A DNA stretch of 64,000 bases from Pseudomonas putida (GCF_028682395.1 NZ_JANHLC010000002.1:186001-250000); one strand, 5' to 3'; counted from the stretch's first letter, positions 17,868-29,829 are shown. Notes: generated by a model not told the origin, from the sequence alone. Translations and numbers: made by a program.

Positions 17868-19949
17868 TCAGCTTGGGACCGCGCATTCCCCTTGGCGAAT
17901 CGTCGCCATAAAAGCCTGTGCCGGTTGCGGCTGCCCGAGCAGGTAACCCTGCAGCGAATCACAACCCAGGCGGGTCAGGAAATTCTGCTGCATATCAGTC
18001 TCGACACCCTCGGCGACGATACGCAAGCCCAGGGCCTGGCCCAGCGCGACGATGGCCGAGACAATGGCCGCATCGTCACTGTCCTGCTCCAGATCACGGA
18101 CAAAGCCGCGGTCGATCTTCAATTCGTTGGCAGGCAGGCGCTTGAGGTACATCAGGCTGGAGTAGCCGGTCCCGAAATCATCGATGGACAGGTCCACCCC
18201 CATGTCCGACAGCTGCTGAAGCACCGTCATGCTCGCGTCGGCATCGCTCATGGCCGTCGTCTCGGTGATTTCCAGGGTCAGGCTGTTGGCCGGCAGGCCA
18301 TGGCGCGCCAACGCACTGGCAACACTGGCCACCAGCCCGGCATTGCAGAACTGCAGGGCCGACAGATTGACTGCAATGCGCCAATGCTGGTAGCCCTGGG
18401 CGAACCACAGGCTCATCTGTCGGCACGCTTCGTCGAGCACCCAGTCGCCGATGGGGATGATCAATCCACTCTTTTCCGCCAGCTCGATAAAGCGATCCGG
18501 CATCAGCAACCCTTCCTGCGGATGCTGCCAGCGCAACAGCGCCTCGGCACCAATCGGCAGGCCATTGCTGGCATCGAACTTGGGTTGGTAATGCAGTTGG
18601 AACTGCTGTTGCTCCAGGGCGCAACGCAGGTCCTGCAGCAGTTGCAGTTGCTTGAGGGCGTTGCTGTTCATGGAGGCATCGAAAAAGCTGTAGCCATTCT
18701 TGCCCAGGCCCTTGGCGTGATACATCGCCGCATCGGCATTGCGCAGCAATTCCTGCTGGCTCTCACCATTGCCCGGATACAGGACAATGCCCAGGCTCGC
18801 GGACAGTTGCAGATCGTGTTCGGCCACGCGGAACGAACGTGCCATCAAGCCGACCTGGCGAGACGCGACCTGCATCGCATCGTCCGGTTCACTGAGGCGC
18901 ACCAGCAGGACGAATTCATCGCCACCGATCCGCGCCAGGGTGTCCATGCCACGCAGATCCTGGCGCAGGCGCTGGGCCACTTCGCGTAGCAACAGATCGC
19001 CCAGATGATGGCCATAGGCATCATTGACCGGCTTGAAACCGTCCAGGTCGATAAACATCAGGGCAAAGCAGCCGCCCTGGGATTCGACCTTTTTCATCGC
19101 CTGATCGATACGGTCGGCGAGCAGGACGCGATTGGGCAAACCGGTCAGAGTGTCGTGCAGGGCCAGTTGCATCAACTCCTGATTGGCCTGGGTCAGTGAC
19201 GCCGCCAGGCTGGCGGTACGCGCTTCGAGACGGGCATCGAGGACCGACGTCAGCAAGGCGATGCCCAGCACGGCCAGGGTGGTGACCAAGACCAGGTTAT
19301 CCAGGCCCTTGCCCCTCAGCCCGTTGGCGGCGGCACCACAGAAACTGCCCTCGGGAAAGCCTGCGGCGGCCATACCGGTGTAATGCATGCCGACAATCGC
19401 CACCCCCATGACAATCGCCGCCCCACCACGCGCCAGGCGCACATAGGGGGTATTGCGCCGCAGCCGGAAGGCGATCCACAACGCCGCCGCCGAGGCGGCC
19501 ACGGCGATCAGCAGCGAGCTGGCAAACAACGTCGGGTCATAGTCGATGCCTGGCTGCATGCGCAGCGCCGCCATGCCCAGGTAATGCATGGAACTGATCC
19601 CGGCCCCCATGACCAGGGCCCCAAAGACCAATTGCCAGCCCGGCAGGCGGGGCTGGCTGACCAGCCACAGGGCGAAGCCGCTGGACAGCATGGCAATCAG
19701 CAGCGACAGCAGGGTGATCCAGAGGTCATAGCCCAGGTCGATGGGCAGTTTGAAGGCGAGCATGCCGATAAAGTGCATCGACCAGATCCCCACCCCCATC
19801 GCCAGCGCGCCGCCGCCCATCCATAGATAGACGGCCCGCCCCGTGGCGGTGGCAATGCGCCCGGCCAGGTCCAGGGCGGTATAGGACGCGAGAATCGCCA
19901 CGCACAGCGAGATAATAACCAGAGTGGAAGAATAGCTGCCCGCAAGCAT
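17868..19949 (-). CDS. MHYT-GGDEF-EAL membrane protein (c-di-GMP turnover)
   Basis: 693 residues. Seven membrane spans carry three MHYT-type repeats (SMHFIGMLAF, SMHYLGMAAL, GMHYTGMAAAG), thought to bind copper and sense oxygen, CO or NO. The diguanylate cyclase domain has an intact GGDEF at 342-346. The phosphodiesterase domain has EAL from Glu469 with DDFGTGYSS and VAEGVET, so both activities look possible. The start at MLAGSYSS matches the beginning of the first span; an ATG 11 codons upstream is an alternative. It resembles P. aeruginosa MucR, which supplies c-di-GMP for alginate; that equivalence is inference. Confidence 0.9.
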   Translation of the reverse strand: MLAGSYSSTLVIISLCVAILASYTALDLAGRIATATGRAVYLWMGGGALAMGVGIWSMHFIGMLAFKLPIDLGYDLWITLLSLLIAMLSSGFALWLVSQPRLPGWQLVFGALVMGAGISSMHYLGMAALRMQPGIDYDPTLFASSLLIAVAASAAALWIAFRLRRNTPYVRLARGGAAIVMGVAIVGMHYTGMAAAGFPEGSFCGAAANGLRGKGLDNLVLVTTLAVLGIALLTSVLDARLEARTASLAASLTQANQELMQLALHDTLTGLPNRVLLADRIDQAMKKVESQGGCFALMFIDLDGFKPVNDAYGHHLGDLLLREVAQRLRQDLRGMDTLARIGGDEFVLLVRLSEPDDAMQVASRQVGLMARSFRVAEHDLQLSASLGIVLYPGNGESQQELLRNADAAMYHAKGLGKNGYSFFDASMNSNALKQLQLLQDLRCALEQQQFQLHYQPKFDASNGLPIGAEALLRWQHPQEGLLMPDRFIELAEKSGLIIPIGDWVLDEACRQMSLWFAQGYQHWRIAVNLSALQFCNAGLVASVASALARHGLPANSLTLEITETTAMSDADASMTVLQQLSDMGVDLSIDDFGTGYSSLMYLKRLPANELKIDRGFVRDLEQDSDDAAIVSAIVALGQALGLRIVAEGVETDMQQNFLTRLGCDSLQGYLLGQPQPAQAFMATIRQGECAVPS

Positions 19950-20092
19950 TGTCGAGTCTCTTGGCCGGCGAGTGGAATGCATTCCAGGCTCGCTGAAAAA
20001 AGCAGCGATTGTACCCATTGCGTCAAGAAACGCACCGAGAAAAGTTATCAATACGCCAGTACCGACGAACGGTTATTTCAAGGACAACAAAA

Positions 20093-20124
20093 CCTGTGGC
20101 AGCCAGCAAATTCGCTGCCACAGG
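20093..20124 (-). terminator. Intrinsic terminator after the TerC-CBS gene
   Basis: Perfect 11-base stem CCTGTGGCAGC / GCTGCCACAGG with a 10-base loop. On the reverse strand it is followed by TTTTGTTGT. It lies 11 bases beyond the TerC-CBS stop. Confidence 0.85.
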
Positions 20125-20134
20125 GCCTACCGCG

Positions 20135-21694
20135 TTACTCCGCGATGGGACTCAGGCGCAGGCTTTTGATCCGCCGCTCCTCCACCGTCAGCACGCTGAT
20201 GCGCCAGCCATCCCAAGTCAGCTCATCACCGACCCGAGGCAGGCGGTCCAGCAGACTCATCGCCAGCCCCGCCACGGTCTGGTAGTCCTCGGTGGCCTGG
20301 GCGGCAAAGCCGATACGCTGGCGCAACTGGCTCAAGTTCAGCGCGCCATTGACCCGGTAACCGCCCGCCTCTTCGACAATGTCCGGGCCGGTGATTTCAC
20401 TGGCATCCGGCAACTGGCCGGCAATCGACTCGAGAATATCGGTCAGGGTCAGCAGGCCGACGAAATCGCCGAACTCATTGACCACAAAGGCGATATGGGT
20501 GGACGACTGGCGCATCTGCTCGAGGGCATTGAGCACCGAGTAGCTGTCCAGCAGATTGACCGCCGGACGGACCAGCACCTGAAGATCCGGCTCATCCCCG
20601 GCCAGGTACTGCTTGAGCAACTCCTTCTTGTGCACATAGCCCAGCGGTTCGTCGATGGCGCCGTCGCGGATCAGCGGCAGGCGCGAGTACGCCGAATGCA
20701 GCAACTGGGTACGGATCGCCTGAGGGCTGTCGCTCAGGTCGATATGGTCAACTTCGGCGCGCACCGTCATCACGCTGCGAATCGGTCGCTCGGCCAGTTG
20801 CAGTACGCCGCTGATCATCACCCGCTCACGGCGGTCGAACAGTTCCTGAGTGGGCGTTTCGTCACCGGCCAACAGGTCGGCGATCTCCTCGCCCACTTCC
20901 TCACTGGCCAGTTGCCGCCCACCCAGCAGGCGCATCACCGCATGGGCCGTGCGCTCGCGCAGTGGCCGCAGGCCCTGCAGGGAGCGCTTGCGTCGGGCCC
21001 GGGCGATCTGGTTGAACACCTCGATCAGGATCGAGAAGCCAATGGCCGCATAGAGGTATCCCTTGGGGATATGGAAGCCCAGGCCTTCAGCGGTCAGGCT
21101 GAAGCCGATCATCATCAAAAAGCCCAGGCAGAGCATGATCACCGTCGGGTGTTCATTGACGAAGCGGGTCAGCGGCTTGCTGGCTACCATCATCAGGCCG
21201 ATGGAAACGATCACCGCGATCATCATCACCGCCAGTTCCTCGACCATCCCCACGGCAGTGATGACCGCATCCAGCGAGAACACCGCATCGAGCACCACGA
21301 TCTGCGCCACGATGGGCCAGAACATGGCATAGCCGGCATTGCCGCTCCGCTGGCTGATATGCCCTTCAAGGCGCTCATGCAGCTCCATGGTCGCCTTGAA
21401 CAGCAGGAACACACCACCGAACAGCATAATCAGGTCTCGGCCGGAGAAGCTCTTGTCGAACACCTCGAACAGCGGCGCGGTGAGGGTCACCAGCCAGGAA
21501 ATACTCGCCAGCAGGCCCAGGCGCATCAGCAGCGCCAACGACAGGCCAATCACCCGCGCGCGATCACGCTGCTCGGGCGGCAACTTGTCGGCCAGGATGG
21601 CAATAAACACCAGGTTGTCGATGCCGAGCACCAACTCCAGCACGATCAGGGTCAAAAGGCCTAGCCAGGCCGTGGGATCAGCTAACCATTCCAT
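20135..21694 (-). CDS. TerC-type membrane protein with CBS pair and CorC/HlyC domain
   Basis: 519 residues. The N-terminal half has seven membrane spans with TerC signatures [20 protein letters not shown] and [18 protein letters not shown], whose acidic residues in the membrane are linked to manganese or calcium export. A CBS pair follows ([34 protein letters not shown]), then a CorC/HlyC transporter-associated domain to the end. This matches E. coli YoaE/YegH. The start [12 protein letters not shown] is supported by GAGG upstream. Expected location is the inner membrane. Confidence 0.92.
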   Translation of the reverse strand: MEWLADPTAWLGLLTLIVLELVLGIDNLVFIAILADKLPPEQRDRARVIGLSLALLMRLGLLASISWLVTLTAPLFEVFDKSFSGRDLIMLFGGVFLLFKATMELHERLEGHISQRSGNAGYAMFWPIVAQIVVLDAVFSLDAVITAVGMVEELAVMMIAVIVSIGLMMVASKPLTRFVNEHPTVIMLCLGFLMMIGFSLTAEGLGFHIPKGYLYAAIGFSILIEVFNQIARARRKRSLQGLRPLRERTAHAVMRLLGGRQLASEEVGEEIADLLAGDETPTQELFDRRERVMISGVLQLAERPIRSVMTVRAEVDHIDLSDSPQAIRTQLLHSAYSRLPLIRDGAIDEPLGYVHKKELLKQYLAGDEPDLQVLVRPAVNLLDSYSVLNALEQMRQSSTHIAFVVNEFGDFVGLLTLTDILESIAGQLPDASEITGPDIVEEAGGYRVNGALNLSQLRQRIGFAAQATEDYQTVAGLAMSLLDRLPRVGDELTWDGWRISVLTVEERRIKSLRLSPIAE

Positions 21695-22005
21695 TATCAG
21701 GCCTCGATCTTGTGATGTTTCAGAATAGCGGACACGACAACACGCAGCCGAGGGGCCGTGGGGGCATGGTGTGGGGTAAGGCCAGGGGGCGCGGCACATG
21801 GCCGGGTAGCAAGATCGACAGTCAGAGCTGGGTGAGGAAAGGTGTAACTGGGAGGCTCCAAAACGGTGTTCATTGACAACCTGTTTTTCAAATACGGGAG
21901 CGGATCGTACATTCGATGAGAATATTTCCCACAGAGAAAATATTACAAGATTTGTAAAATTCGTCGCCCCCGCGACCGTATCTGGTCGCGAGGGGCCACC
22001 CGCGG
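21695..22005. other. Intergenic region between the TerC-CBS gene and opmB
   Basis: About 310 bases. Next to the TerC start a short reverse-strand open frame (21873-21697, 58 codons) ends two bases before the TerC ATG and could be a leader. The rest is AT-rich (21900-21960) and probably holds the TerC promoter. A hairpin at 21971-21990 closes the mux operon. I looked for a yybP-ykoY riboswitch fold and saw none. Confidence 0.45.
21971..21990 (-). terminator. Hairpin downstream of opmB
   Basis: Stem CGCGAC / GTCGCG with an eight-base loop, 15 bases past the opmB stop. Only a short T-run follows some bases later, so termination is likely but not strong. Confidence 0.55.
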
Positions 22006-23514
22006 CTAATCGACGGCTTTGTTGCCGGCCTGTTCATTGACACTCAGGTCGGTGTTGCCATCCCAGCCGCCACCCAGTGCCGCAATCAATTGCACACTGG
22101 CCACCAAGCGGCTCTGCAGGACATTGAGCACGCTGCGCTCGTTGCTCAGCGCCGTGGTCTGCACATTGACCACGTCCAGATAAGCGATCAGCCCGGCCTT
22201 GTACTGGTTGCTGGTCAGGCGCAACGACTCACGTGCCGAGGCCAGTGCCTCGGCGCGCACCGCCGCTTCGTCTTCCAGGACCTTCAACTGCACCAGGTAA
22301 TTCTCCACCTCGCGGAAACCGTCGAGCACGGTCTGGCGGTACTTGGCCACGGTCTGGTCGTAAACGGCCTCGGTGCGATCGACTTCGGCCGAGCGCTGGC
22401 CGCCATCGAACAGGGTCATGGCCAGCTTCGGCCCCACCGACCAGAAGCGGTTGGGCAGGCTGATCAAATCACTGAAGGTACTGCTGCTATAGCCACCGCT
22501 CAGGCTCAGGCTCAAATCCGGGTAATAGGCAGTCTTGGCCACGCCGATCTTGGCATTGGCGGCGATGATCGAACGTTCCGCCGAGGCGATATCCGGGCGC
22601 CGTTCCAGCAGTTGCGACGGCAGGCTCGCCGGCACCTGGGGCAAGGCCGGAATGCCTGTGGTGGCCGCCAGGTTGAAGTCCGCCGGCGGCACGCCGATCA
22701 ACACGGCAATCGCGTTTTCAAACTGCGCACGCTGCCAGATCAGATCGATCAGGTCGGCCTGGGTACTTTTGAGTTGGGTCTGGGCCTGGGCCACCGCATC
22801 CTTGCCGGATACCCCGGCGCGGTACTGGTTTTCGGTCATTTTCAACGAACGCTGATAGGCCTCGACCGTGGCTTCGAGCAAGCGTTTTTGCTCGTCGATC
22901 ACCCGCAGTTGCAGGTAGTTCTGCACCAGTTCCGACTGCTGGCTCAGGCGCATGGCCGCCAGATCGGCCAGGCTGGCTTCGGCACTCGCCTGGTCGGCCT
23001 CCAGGCCACGACGCAGCTTGCCCCAGATGTCCGCCTCCCAGCTCACGCCCAGTTGGGCGTTATAGGTGTTGCGAATCCCGCTGCTGGAGCTGCTCAAGCT
23101 CGAACTGCTGCTGCCAGTGCCCTGGCTGGAACGCGTCTTGCCGCCATTGAGGTCGACACTGGGGAAAAACGCCCCCCGGGAACTGCGCACCAGCGCCTGG
23201 GCCTGGCGGAACTGCGCCTCGGCCTGGGCCACACTCTGGTTATTGCTGTTCAGGCGCAACACCAGGTCGTTCAGCTGGCGGTCGCCATACAGCTCCCACC
23301 AGGCACCACGGGCCAGGGCGTCGCTGGGCTGGGCCTGGCGCCAGCCATCGGCTTCTTTGTAGTGCGCGGGGGCCGCCAGCTCGGGCCGTTGGTAATCCGG
23401 GCCGATGGCGCAGGCACTGAGCATCAGCGCCGCCAGCGACAGGCTCAAGAGCCGCGAGCCGCGAGCGCTAGACAGGCGCTGGGCAGGCAAGAGGGGTGAC
23501 AGGCGATCAGTCAT
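22006..23514 (-). CDS. opmB: Outer-membrane efflux lipoprotein OpmB (RND channel)
   Basis: 502-residue OprM/NodT-type channel subunit. A lipobox ([12 protein letters not shown]) precedes the mature start, and [15 protein letters not shown] is the usual N-terminal motif. Two outer-membrane efflux repeats form the coiled hairpins ([38 protein letters not shown]). It overlaps muxC by four bases (ATGA), so it is the last gene of muxA-muxB-muxC-opmB. A Ser-rich insertion ([14 protein letters not shown]) near residue 135 is a little unusual. In P. aeruginosa the pump exports novobiocin, aztreonam, macrolides and tetracycline. Confidence 0.92.
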   Translation of the reverse strand: MTDRLSPLLPAQRLSSARGSRLLSLSLAALMLSACAIGPDYQRPELAAPAHYKEADGWRQAQPSDALARGAWWELYGDRQLNDLVLRLNSNNQSVAQAEAQFRQAQALVRSSRGAFFPSVDLNGGKTRSSQGTGSSSSSLSSSSSGIRNTYNAQLGVSWEADIWGKLRRGLEADQASAEASLADLAAMRLSQQSELVQNYLQLRVIDEQKRLLEATVEAYQRSLKMTENQYRAGVSGKDAVAQAQTQLKSTQADLIDLIWQRAQFENAIAVLIGVPPADFNLAATTGIPALPQVPASLPSQLLERRPDIASAERSIIAANAKIGVAKTAYYPDLSLSLSGGYSSSTFSDLISLPNRFWSVGPKLAMTLFDGGQRSAEVDRTEAVYDQTVAKYRQTVLDGFREVENYLVQLKVLEDEAAVRAEALASARESLRLTSNQYKAGLIAYLDVVNVQTTALSNERSVLNVLQSRLVASVQLIAALGGGWDGNTDLSVNEQAGNKAVD

Positions 23515-26500
23515 AGCGGAGTTTCCAGTGCGCCATCGGTACGCACGCCGCGCCAGGCATTGAAGCGGTGACGCAGGCGGTCGAGATAGAGATAAACCAC
23601 GGGGGTGGTGTAAAGGGTCAGGATCTGGCTGAAGACCAGCCCGCCGATAATGGTCAGGCCCAGAGGCTGGCGCATCTCGGCACCCTCGGCAGTGCTGAGC
23701 ATCAGAGGCAAGGCACCGAGGATCGCGGCCAGGGTGGTCATCAGGATCGGTCGCAGCCGCAGCAAGCAGGCACTGCGAATCGACTCCAGCGGGCTCATGC
23801 CGTCATGGCGTTCCAGTTGCAGGGCCAGGTCGATCATCAGGATCGCGTTTTTCTTCACCACGCCGATCAGCAAAAACAGCCCAAGCAGGGAAATCAGGCT
23901 GAACTCGCCGCCCAGTGCATAGATGCTCAACAGCGCACCGACCCCGGCCGATGGCAACGTGGAGAGAATGGTCAGCGGGTGGATATAGCTTTCATAAAGC
24001 ACGCCAAGTACCAGGTACACCGCCAGCAGCGCACCGAGAATCATGAACGGCTGGCTCTTCTGCGTAGCCGCGAAGGCATCACCGGTACCGGCCATTTTCG
24101 CGATCACTTCTTCCGGCAGGCCGACCTGGGCGATGGCCCGTTCGATGGCCGCCGTCGCGGTATCCAGGGACACTCCTTCGGCCAGGTCGAAAGCGATGTT
24201 CTCGGACGCAAACTGTCCTTCATGGCTGACGCGGTCGTCGGCCAGGCTGTTCTCGTAATGGGCAATAGCGGATAGGGGAATGCGCTGGCCATCGGCGGTG
24301 ATGATCTGGACCTGGTTAAGGGTTTCCGGGTCCTGGGCATACTTGGGATTGACCTCCATCACCACCTGGTACTGGTTCAGGCTGTCATAGATGGTCGAGA
24401 TCTGGCGCTGGCTGTAGGCGTTGTTCAGGACCGCGGTCACCATGTCCATGTCCACCCCGAGCCGCTTGGCCGTGTCGCGGTCGACCACCAGGGTCACCTG
24501 CTGCGCGCCACGGCCTTCACGGGCGTCGATGGCGGTCAGTTCCGGCAGGGCCTTGAGCGCCGCCACCACCTTCGGATACCACAGGCGCAGGGCCGATAAA
24601 TCACCGCTTTGCAGGATGTAGGAATACTGCGACGAGGTCTGGTCACGCCCGCCACCAAACTGCAAGTCCTGGTCCGCCATCAGCATCAGGCGTCCACCGG
24701 GCACCAGCGGCATGTTCTTGCGCAGGCGCTCGATGACCTTTTGCGCGGAGATCTTGCGCTCGCCAATCGGCTTGAGGCGCACCAGCATCATCGCGTTATT
24801 GGTGCCACTGTTGCCGCCGATAAAACCGGCCACACTGGCCACGGCCGGATCGGCGAGCACCGCACGTCGAAAGATCTCCATCTTGGGCTGCATCACGCTG
24901 AACGACAGGCCGTCGTCGCCGCGCACAAAGCCCATCAACTGGCCGGTGTCCTGCTGCGGCATAAAGGTCTTGGGTACCACCACATACAGGGCGATGTTGA
25001 CGCCAATGGTCAGCAGCAGGCTGAACAGCGTCAGGCGCTTGTGCGCCAGCACCCAGTCGAGGCTACGGGCGTAGCCGCTGACCATGCGTTCATTGACCCG
25101 CTGACTCCAGCGTTGCAGGCCGTTCTCCTGTCCTGGCACGTGGGGCTTGAGCCAACGGGCGCAGAGCATCGGCGTCAGCGTCAGCGAGACCAGCAGCGAG
25201 ACCACGATCGACGCGGCCAGGGTGATGGAGAACTCGCGGAACAGGCTCTCGATAATCCCGCCCATAAACAGGATCGACAGGAATACCGCCACCAGCGAGA
25301 CGTTCATCGACAGCAGGGTAAAACCGACTTCCTTGGCGCCCAGGTAGGCCGCCTGCATCGGCTTCATGCCGGCATCGATATGCCGGGAGATATTTTCCAA
25401 CACCACGATGGCATCATCGACCACCAGCCCGGTGGCCAGGATCAGCGCCATCAGCGACAGGTTATTCAGCGAAAAACCATAGAGGTACATGATCGCGAAG
25501 GTCCCGACCAGCGAGACCGGCACCGCGAGGCTGGGGATCAGCGAGGCGCGAAAATTGCCGAGAAACAGGAACACCACCAGGATCACCAGTGCCACGGCGA
25601 TCAGCAGGGTCATTTCGGCTTCGTGCAGCGTGGCCTTGATCACCGGCGAGCGATCCATGGCCAGCTCCAGTTTGACACTGGCCGGCAGCACCGCCTGCAA
25701 CGCCGGCAACTGGGCCTTGATCTGCTCCACCGTCTCGATGATGTTGGCCCCGGCCTGGCGGTTGACCACCAGCAGCACCGCATCCTGGTCATTGAAGAAA
25801 CCACTGTTGTAGCGGTCCTCCACGCCATCACGAACCTTGGCCACATCGCTCAGGCGCAGGGCCGTGCCATTCTGGTAGCGGATAATCAGCGGCTCGTAAT
25901 CCTTGGCCTTCTCCAACTGGTCGTTGGCCTGGACCTGCCAGTTATGCTGGTCATTCTCGACCGAACCCTTGGGGCGGCGGACATTGGCATTGGCGATGGT
26001 CGCACGCACATCGTCCAGCGCCACGCCGTACTGGTTGAGCAATTGCGGCTCAAGCTCGACCCGCACCGCCGGCAGAGAGCTGCCGCCGATCTGCACCTCG
26101 CCGACCCCAGGCACCTGGGACAGGCTCTGGGACAGGATGGTCGAGGCCAGGTCATAGAGCTGGCCCTTCTGCAAGACATTGGAGGTCAGCGCCAGCACCA
26201 TGATCGGTGCCTGGGACGGGTTGATCTTCTTGTAGGTCGGCATGCTGCGCATACCGCTGGGCAATAGATTGCGCGACGCATTGATCGCCGCCTGCACTTC
26301 CCGCGCCGCACCATTGATATCGCGGCCCTGATCAAACTGCAGAATGACCCGGGTCGACCCCTGGCTCGACCCGCTGCTCATGGTATTGACCCCGGCAATG
26401 GCGCCCAGGGAGCGCTCCAGAGGCGTGGCCACGGAAGACGCCATCACCTCGGGGCTGGCCCCCGGCAAACTGGCCTGGACCACGATCACCGGGAAATCCA

Positions 26501-26618
26501 TCTGCGGCAGCGGCGCCACCGGCAGCAGACCGAAACTGACCCCGCCCAACAGCATGATCGCCAGGCTCAACAGCATGGTCGCGACCGGACGGCGGATAAA
26601 CGGACCCGACAAATTCAT
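23511..26618 (-). CDS. muxC: RND efflux transporter MuxC
   Basis: 1035-residue RND inner-membrane pump of the MdtC type. Twelve membrane spans and two large periplasmic loops are evident. The protein opens MNLSGPFIRRPVATMLLSLA and carries the paired helix ATGLVVDDAIVVLENISRH with two Asp for proton relay, plus GGEFSLISLLGLFLLIGVVKKNAILMID. It pairs with MuxB as a heteromultimeric pump, as for E. coli MdtB/MdtC. 121 bases separate it from muxB, longer than other gaps in the operon. Confidence 0.93.
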   Translation of the reverse strand: MNLSGPFIRRPVATMLLSLAIMLLGGVSFGLLPVAPLPQMDFPVIVVQASLPGASPEVMASSVATPLERSLGAIAGVNTMSSGSSQGSTRVILQFDQGRDINGAAREVQAAINASRNLLPSGMRSMPTYKKINPSQAPIMVLALTSNVLQKGQLYDLASTILSQSLSQVPGVGEVQIGGSSLPAVRVELEPQLLNQYGVALDDVRATIANANVRRPKGSVENDQHNWQVQANDQLEKAKDYEPLIIRYQNGTALRLSDVAKVRDGVEDRYNSGFFNDQDAVLLVVNRQAGANIIETVEQIKAQLPALQAVLPASVKLELAMDRSPVIKATLHEAEMTLLIAVALVILVVFLFLGNFRASLIPSLAVPVSLVGTFAIMYLYGFSLNNLSLMALILATGLVVDDAIVVLENISRHIDAGMKPMQAAYLGAKEVGFTLLSMNVSLVAVFLSILFMGGIIESLFREFSITLAASIVVSLLVSLTLTPMLCARWLKPHVPGQENGLQRWSQRVNERMVSGYARSLDWVLAHKRLTLFSLLLTIGVNIALYVVVPKTFMPQQDTGQLMGFVRGDDGLSFSVMQPKMEIFRRAVLADPAVASVAGFIGGNSGTNNAMMLVRLKPIGERKISAQKVIERLRKNMPLVPGGRLMLMADQDLQFGGGRDQTSSQYSYILQSGDLSALRLWYPKVVAALKALPELTAIDAREGRGAQQVTLVVDRDTAKRLGVDMDMVTAVLNNAYSQRQISTIYDSLNQYQVVMEVNPKYAQDPETLNQVQIITADGQRIPLSAIAHYENSLADDRVSHEGQFASENIAFDLAEGVSLDTATAAIERAIAQVGLPEEVIAKMAGTGDAFAATQKSQPFMILGALLAVYLVLGVLYESYIHPLTILSTLPSAGVGALLSIYALGGEFSLISLLGLFLLIGVVKKNAILMIDLALQLERHDGMSPLESIRSACLLRLRPILMTTLAAILGALPLMLSTAEGAEMRQPLGLTIIGGLVFSQILTLYTTPVVYLYLDRLRHRFNAWRGVRTDGALETPL

Positions 26619-26739
26619 AGCACGCGGCTCCGCACTTCAAGTGGCAGGCGGCCGGTAAAAAGCCACGCCCGTAAGCGCCCCGGCTGCGACTCTTGTTTGA
26701 GCGTGCCGCTAGCCGCTTGCCGCTGATCGCAGCCCTTGG

Positions 26740-29700
26740 TCATGCCCTCTCCTCCCCAGCGCCGGCAGCGCGTTGGCCCAATCTATCGAAGTACAGATAG
26801 ATCACCGGGGTGGTGAACAGGGTCAGTACCTGACTGACCAGCAACCCGCCGACCATGACCAGGCCCAGGGGCTGACGCAGCTCGGCGCCCGAGCCGGTGG
26901 CGAGCATCAGCGGGATAGCGCCGAATAGCGCGGCCAGGGTGGTCATCAGGATCGGCCGGAAACGCAGTAGCGCCGCCTGGTAGATCGCCTGCTCCGGGGC
27001 CATGCCCTGATTGCGCTCGGCGTCGAGGGCGAAGTCGATCATCATGATCGCGTTCTTCTTGACGATGCCAATCAACAGGATGATCCCGATAATCGCGATC
27101 ATGCCCAGGTCATTGCCACTGAGCATCAACGCCAGCAAGGCGCCCACGGCGGCCGATGGCAGGGTCGAGAGAATGGTGATCGGGTGGATATAGCTCTCGT
27201 ACAGCACCCCGAGCACGATATACATGGTCACCACCGCTGCCAGGATCAGCAACAAGGTGCTCGACAACGACGCCTGGAAAGCCTCGGCCGCGCCCTGGAA
27301 CTGGGTCTGCACACCCACCGGCATGCCGATGTCCTTCTGCACCTGCTCGATGATCTCCACCGCCTGGCCCAGCGCCACGCCGGGCGCCAGATTGAAGGAC
27401 ATCATGACCGCCGGGAACTGGCCGATATGGGCGATGGCCAGTTGCGCCTGACGCTCTTCGATCCGCGCCAGGCTGCTCAGGCGAACCTGGCCGCCGTCGG
27501 TGGTCTTGACGTGAATATCTTCCAGCGCCTGGGGCCCGATGCTCTCGCCGGATTCGGCCTGCAGCACTACCCGGTACTGGCTGGCCTGGGTATAGATAGT
27601 GGAAATCTGCCGCTGGCCAAAGGCGTCATACAGCGCGTCGGTGATATTGGCCACCGAAACGCCAAGGCGCGACGCCGCATCGCGGTCAATCACTAGGTAC
27701 ACCTGTAGACCCTTGTCCTGCAGGTCGCTGGCCACGTCGGTCAATTCCGGGCGCTGTTGCAGGGCTTCGACCAGCCTGGAGCTCCACTGCGCCAGCAACT
27801 GGTCGTCGGGCGACGACAGACTGAACTGGTACTGGGTGCGACTGACCCGATCCTCGATGGTCAGGTCCTGCACCGGCTGCATAAACAGACGGATGCCCAA
27901 CAGCTTGTCGACCTCGGGTTGCAGGCGAGCAATGATCTGCGCGGCACTCAGGTCGCGCTCGCCATGGGGCTTGAGGTTGATCAGCAAACGGCCGGTGTTC
28001 AGCGTGGCGTTATCGCCATCCACACCGATATAGGACGACAGGCTTTCCACTGCCGGGTCCTGCAGGATGATCTTGGCCAGGGCTTGTTGGCGCTGGCTCA
28101 TGGCACTGAACGAGATCGACTGCGGCGCCTCGGAAATCCCCTGGATCACCCCGGTGTCCTGCACCGGGAAGAAGCCCTTGGGCACGGCCATATACAGCAG
28201 CACGGTCAGGCCCAGGGTCGCGATGGCCACCAGCAAGGTCAGCGGCTGGTGCTTGAGCACCCACTGCAATTTGCGCCCGTAGGCGGCAATCATCCAGTCG
28301 ATGCAGGCGCCGCTGGCCCGATAGAAACGGCCCTGCTCTTCTTCCTTGGGCTCGCGCTTGAGCAGCCGCGCGCACATCATCGGCGTCAGGGTCAGGGAGA
28401 CCACCAGGGAAATCAGGATCGCCACCGCCAGGGTAATGGCGAACTCGCGAAACAGCCGGCCGACCACGTCGGCCATAAACAGCAGCGGGATCAATACCGC
28501 GATCAGCGACAGGGTCAACGAGATCAAGGTGAAACCGATCTGCTTGGCGCCCTTGAGCGCAGCCTGCATCGGGCTGTCGCCCTCCTCTATGTAACGGGAA
28601 ATATTTTCCAGCATGACGATGGCGTCATCGACCACAAAGCCCGTGGCGATGGTCAAGGCCATCAGCGTCAGGTTATTGATCGAGAACCCGGCCAGGTACA
28701 TCACGCCAAAGGTGCCGATCAATGACAGCGGCACGGCAATCGACGGAATGATCGTGGCACTGGCCCGACGCAGAAACAGGAAGGTCACCAGCACCACCAG
28801 GGCAATGGCGATAAACAGCTCGTGCTGGACATCCTTGACCGAGGCGCGAATGGTCTGGGTGCGGTCGGTCAGGACCGTGACATCGAGACCCGCCGGCAGG
28901 TTATCGGTAATGCTCGGCAGCATGGCCTTGATCCGGTCCACCACCTCGATCACGTTGGCGCCGGGTTGGCGCTGGATATTGAGCAACACGGCTGGACGGT
29001 CATTGGCCCAGGCGGCCAGCCGTTCGTTCTCGGCGCCGGCGACGATCTCGGCGACATCCTTGAGCCGCAACGGGGCGCCATTGTTATAGGCCAGAATCAG
29101 CTCGGCATACTCCTCGGGCGACTTCAGTTGGTCATTGGCGTCGAGCATCGAAACCCGGGTCGGGCCGTCGAAGTTGCCCTTGGGCTGGTTGACGTTGGAC
29201 GCGCCGATCAGGCTGCGCACATCCGCCAGGTTCAAGCCGTTGGCCGCCAGGGCCTGGGCATTGACCTTGATTCGCACGGCCTGGCGCTGGCCGCCGGCAA
29301 TGCTGACCATGCCGACGCCGCTGATCTGGGCGATTTTCTGCGCCATGCGCGTATCGACCAGGTCATTGAGCTTGGGCAGCGGCATGGTCTTGGAACTGAT
29401 CGCCAGGGTCAGCACCGGGGTGTCCGCCGGGTTGACCTTGTTGTACACCGGCGGCGCCGGCAGGTCCTTGGGCAGCAGGTTGCTGGCAGCGTTGATCGCG
29501 GCCTGTACCTGTTGCTCGGCGACATCCATGTTGATGTCCAGGCTGAAACGCAGGGTCAGCACCGAGGCGCCACCGGAGCTGGTGGACGCCATCTGGGTCA
29601 ACCCCGGCATCTGCCCGAACTGACGCTCCAGGGGGGCGGTGACCGCACTGGTCATCACGTCCGGACTGGCACCGGGATACAGGGTGATCACGCGGATGGT

Positions 29701-29829
29701 CGGGTAGTCGACCTGGGGCAAGGCCGCGACCGGCAGCAAGCGATAGGCGATCAGGCCGGCCAGGACAATGGCCAGCATGCTCAGGGTGGTGGCGACCGGA
29801 CGGAGAATAAACAGCCGCGAGAGATTCAT
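26740..29829 (-). CDS. muxB: RND efflux transporter MuxB
   Basis: 1029-residue RND pump subunit of the MdtB type. It starts [20 protein letters not shown] and has the membrane proton-relay motif [20 protein letters not shown] with the Asp pair, and a C-terminal [20 protein letters not shown]. The ATG overlaps the muxA stop by four bases. Two different RND subunits in one operon is the hallmark of MdtABC/MuxABC systems. Confidence 0.93.
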   Translation of the reverse strand: MNLSRLFILRPVATTLSMLAIVLAGLIAYRLLPVAALPQVDYPTIRVITLYPGASPDVMTSAVTAPLERQFGQMPGLTQMASTSSGGASVLTLRFSLDINMDVAEQQVQAAINAASNLLPKDLPAPPVYNKVNPADTPVLTLAISSKTMPLPKLNDLVDTRMAQKIAQISGVGMVSIAGGQRQAVRIKVNAQALAANGLNLADVRSLIGASNVNQPKGNFDGPTRVSMLDANDQLKSPEEYAELILAYNNGAPLRLKDVAEIVAGAENERLAAWANDRPAVLLNIQRQPGANVIEVVDRIKAMLPSITDNLPAGLDVTVLTDRTQTIRASVKDVQHELFIAIALVVLVTFLFLRRASATIIPSIAVPLSLIGTFGVMYLAGFSINNLTLMALTIATGFVVDDAIVMLENISRYIEEGDSPMQAALKGAKQIGFTLISLTLSLIAVLIPLLFMADVVGRLFREFAITLAVAILISLVVSLTLTPMMCARLLKREPKEEEQGRFYRASGACIDWMIAAYGRKLQWVLKHQPLTLLVAIATLGLTVLLYMAVPKGFFPVQDTGVIQGISEAPQSISFSAMSQRQQALAKIILQDPAVESLSSYIGVDGDNATLNTGRLLINLKPHGERDLSAAQIIARLQPEVDKLLGIRLFMQPVQDLTIEDRVSRTQYQFSLSSPDDQLLAQWSSRLVEALQQRPELTDVASDLQDKGLQVYLVIDRDAASRLGVSVANITDALYDAFGQRQISTIYTQASQYRVVLQAESGESIGPQALEDIHVKTTDGGQVRLSSLARIEERQAQLAIAHIGQFPAVMMSFNLAPGVALGQAVEIIEQVQKDIGMPVGVQTQFQGAAEAFQASLSSTLLLILAAVVTMYIVLGVLYESYIHPITILSTLPSAAVGALLALMLSGNDLGMIAIIGIILLIGIVKKNAIMMIDFALDAERNQGMAPEQAIYQAALLRFRPILMTTLAALFGAIPLMLATGSGAELRQPLGLVMVGGLLVSQVLTLFTTPVIYLYFDRLGQRAAGAGEERA

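Noticed and set aside
20009..21664. Very long forward open frame opposite the TerC-CBS gene
   Set aside because: An antisense shadow of a high-GC gene: His/Gln-rich and without family features.
21700..21960. yybP-ykoY manganese riboswitch before the TerC-CBS gene
   Set aside because: The conserved GGGGAG and AAGG loop elements and closing stems are not present.
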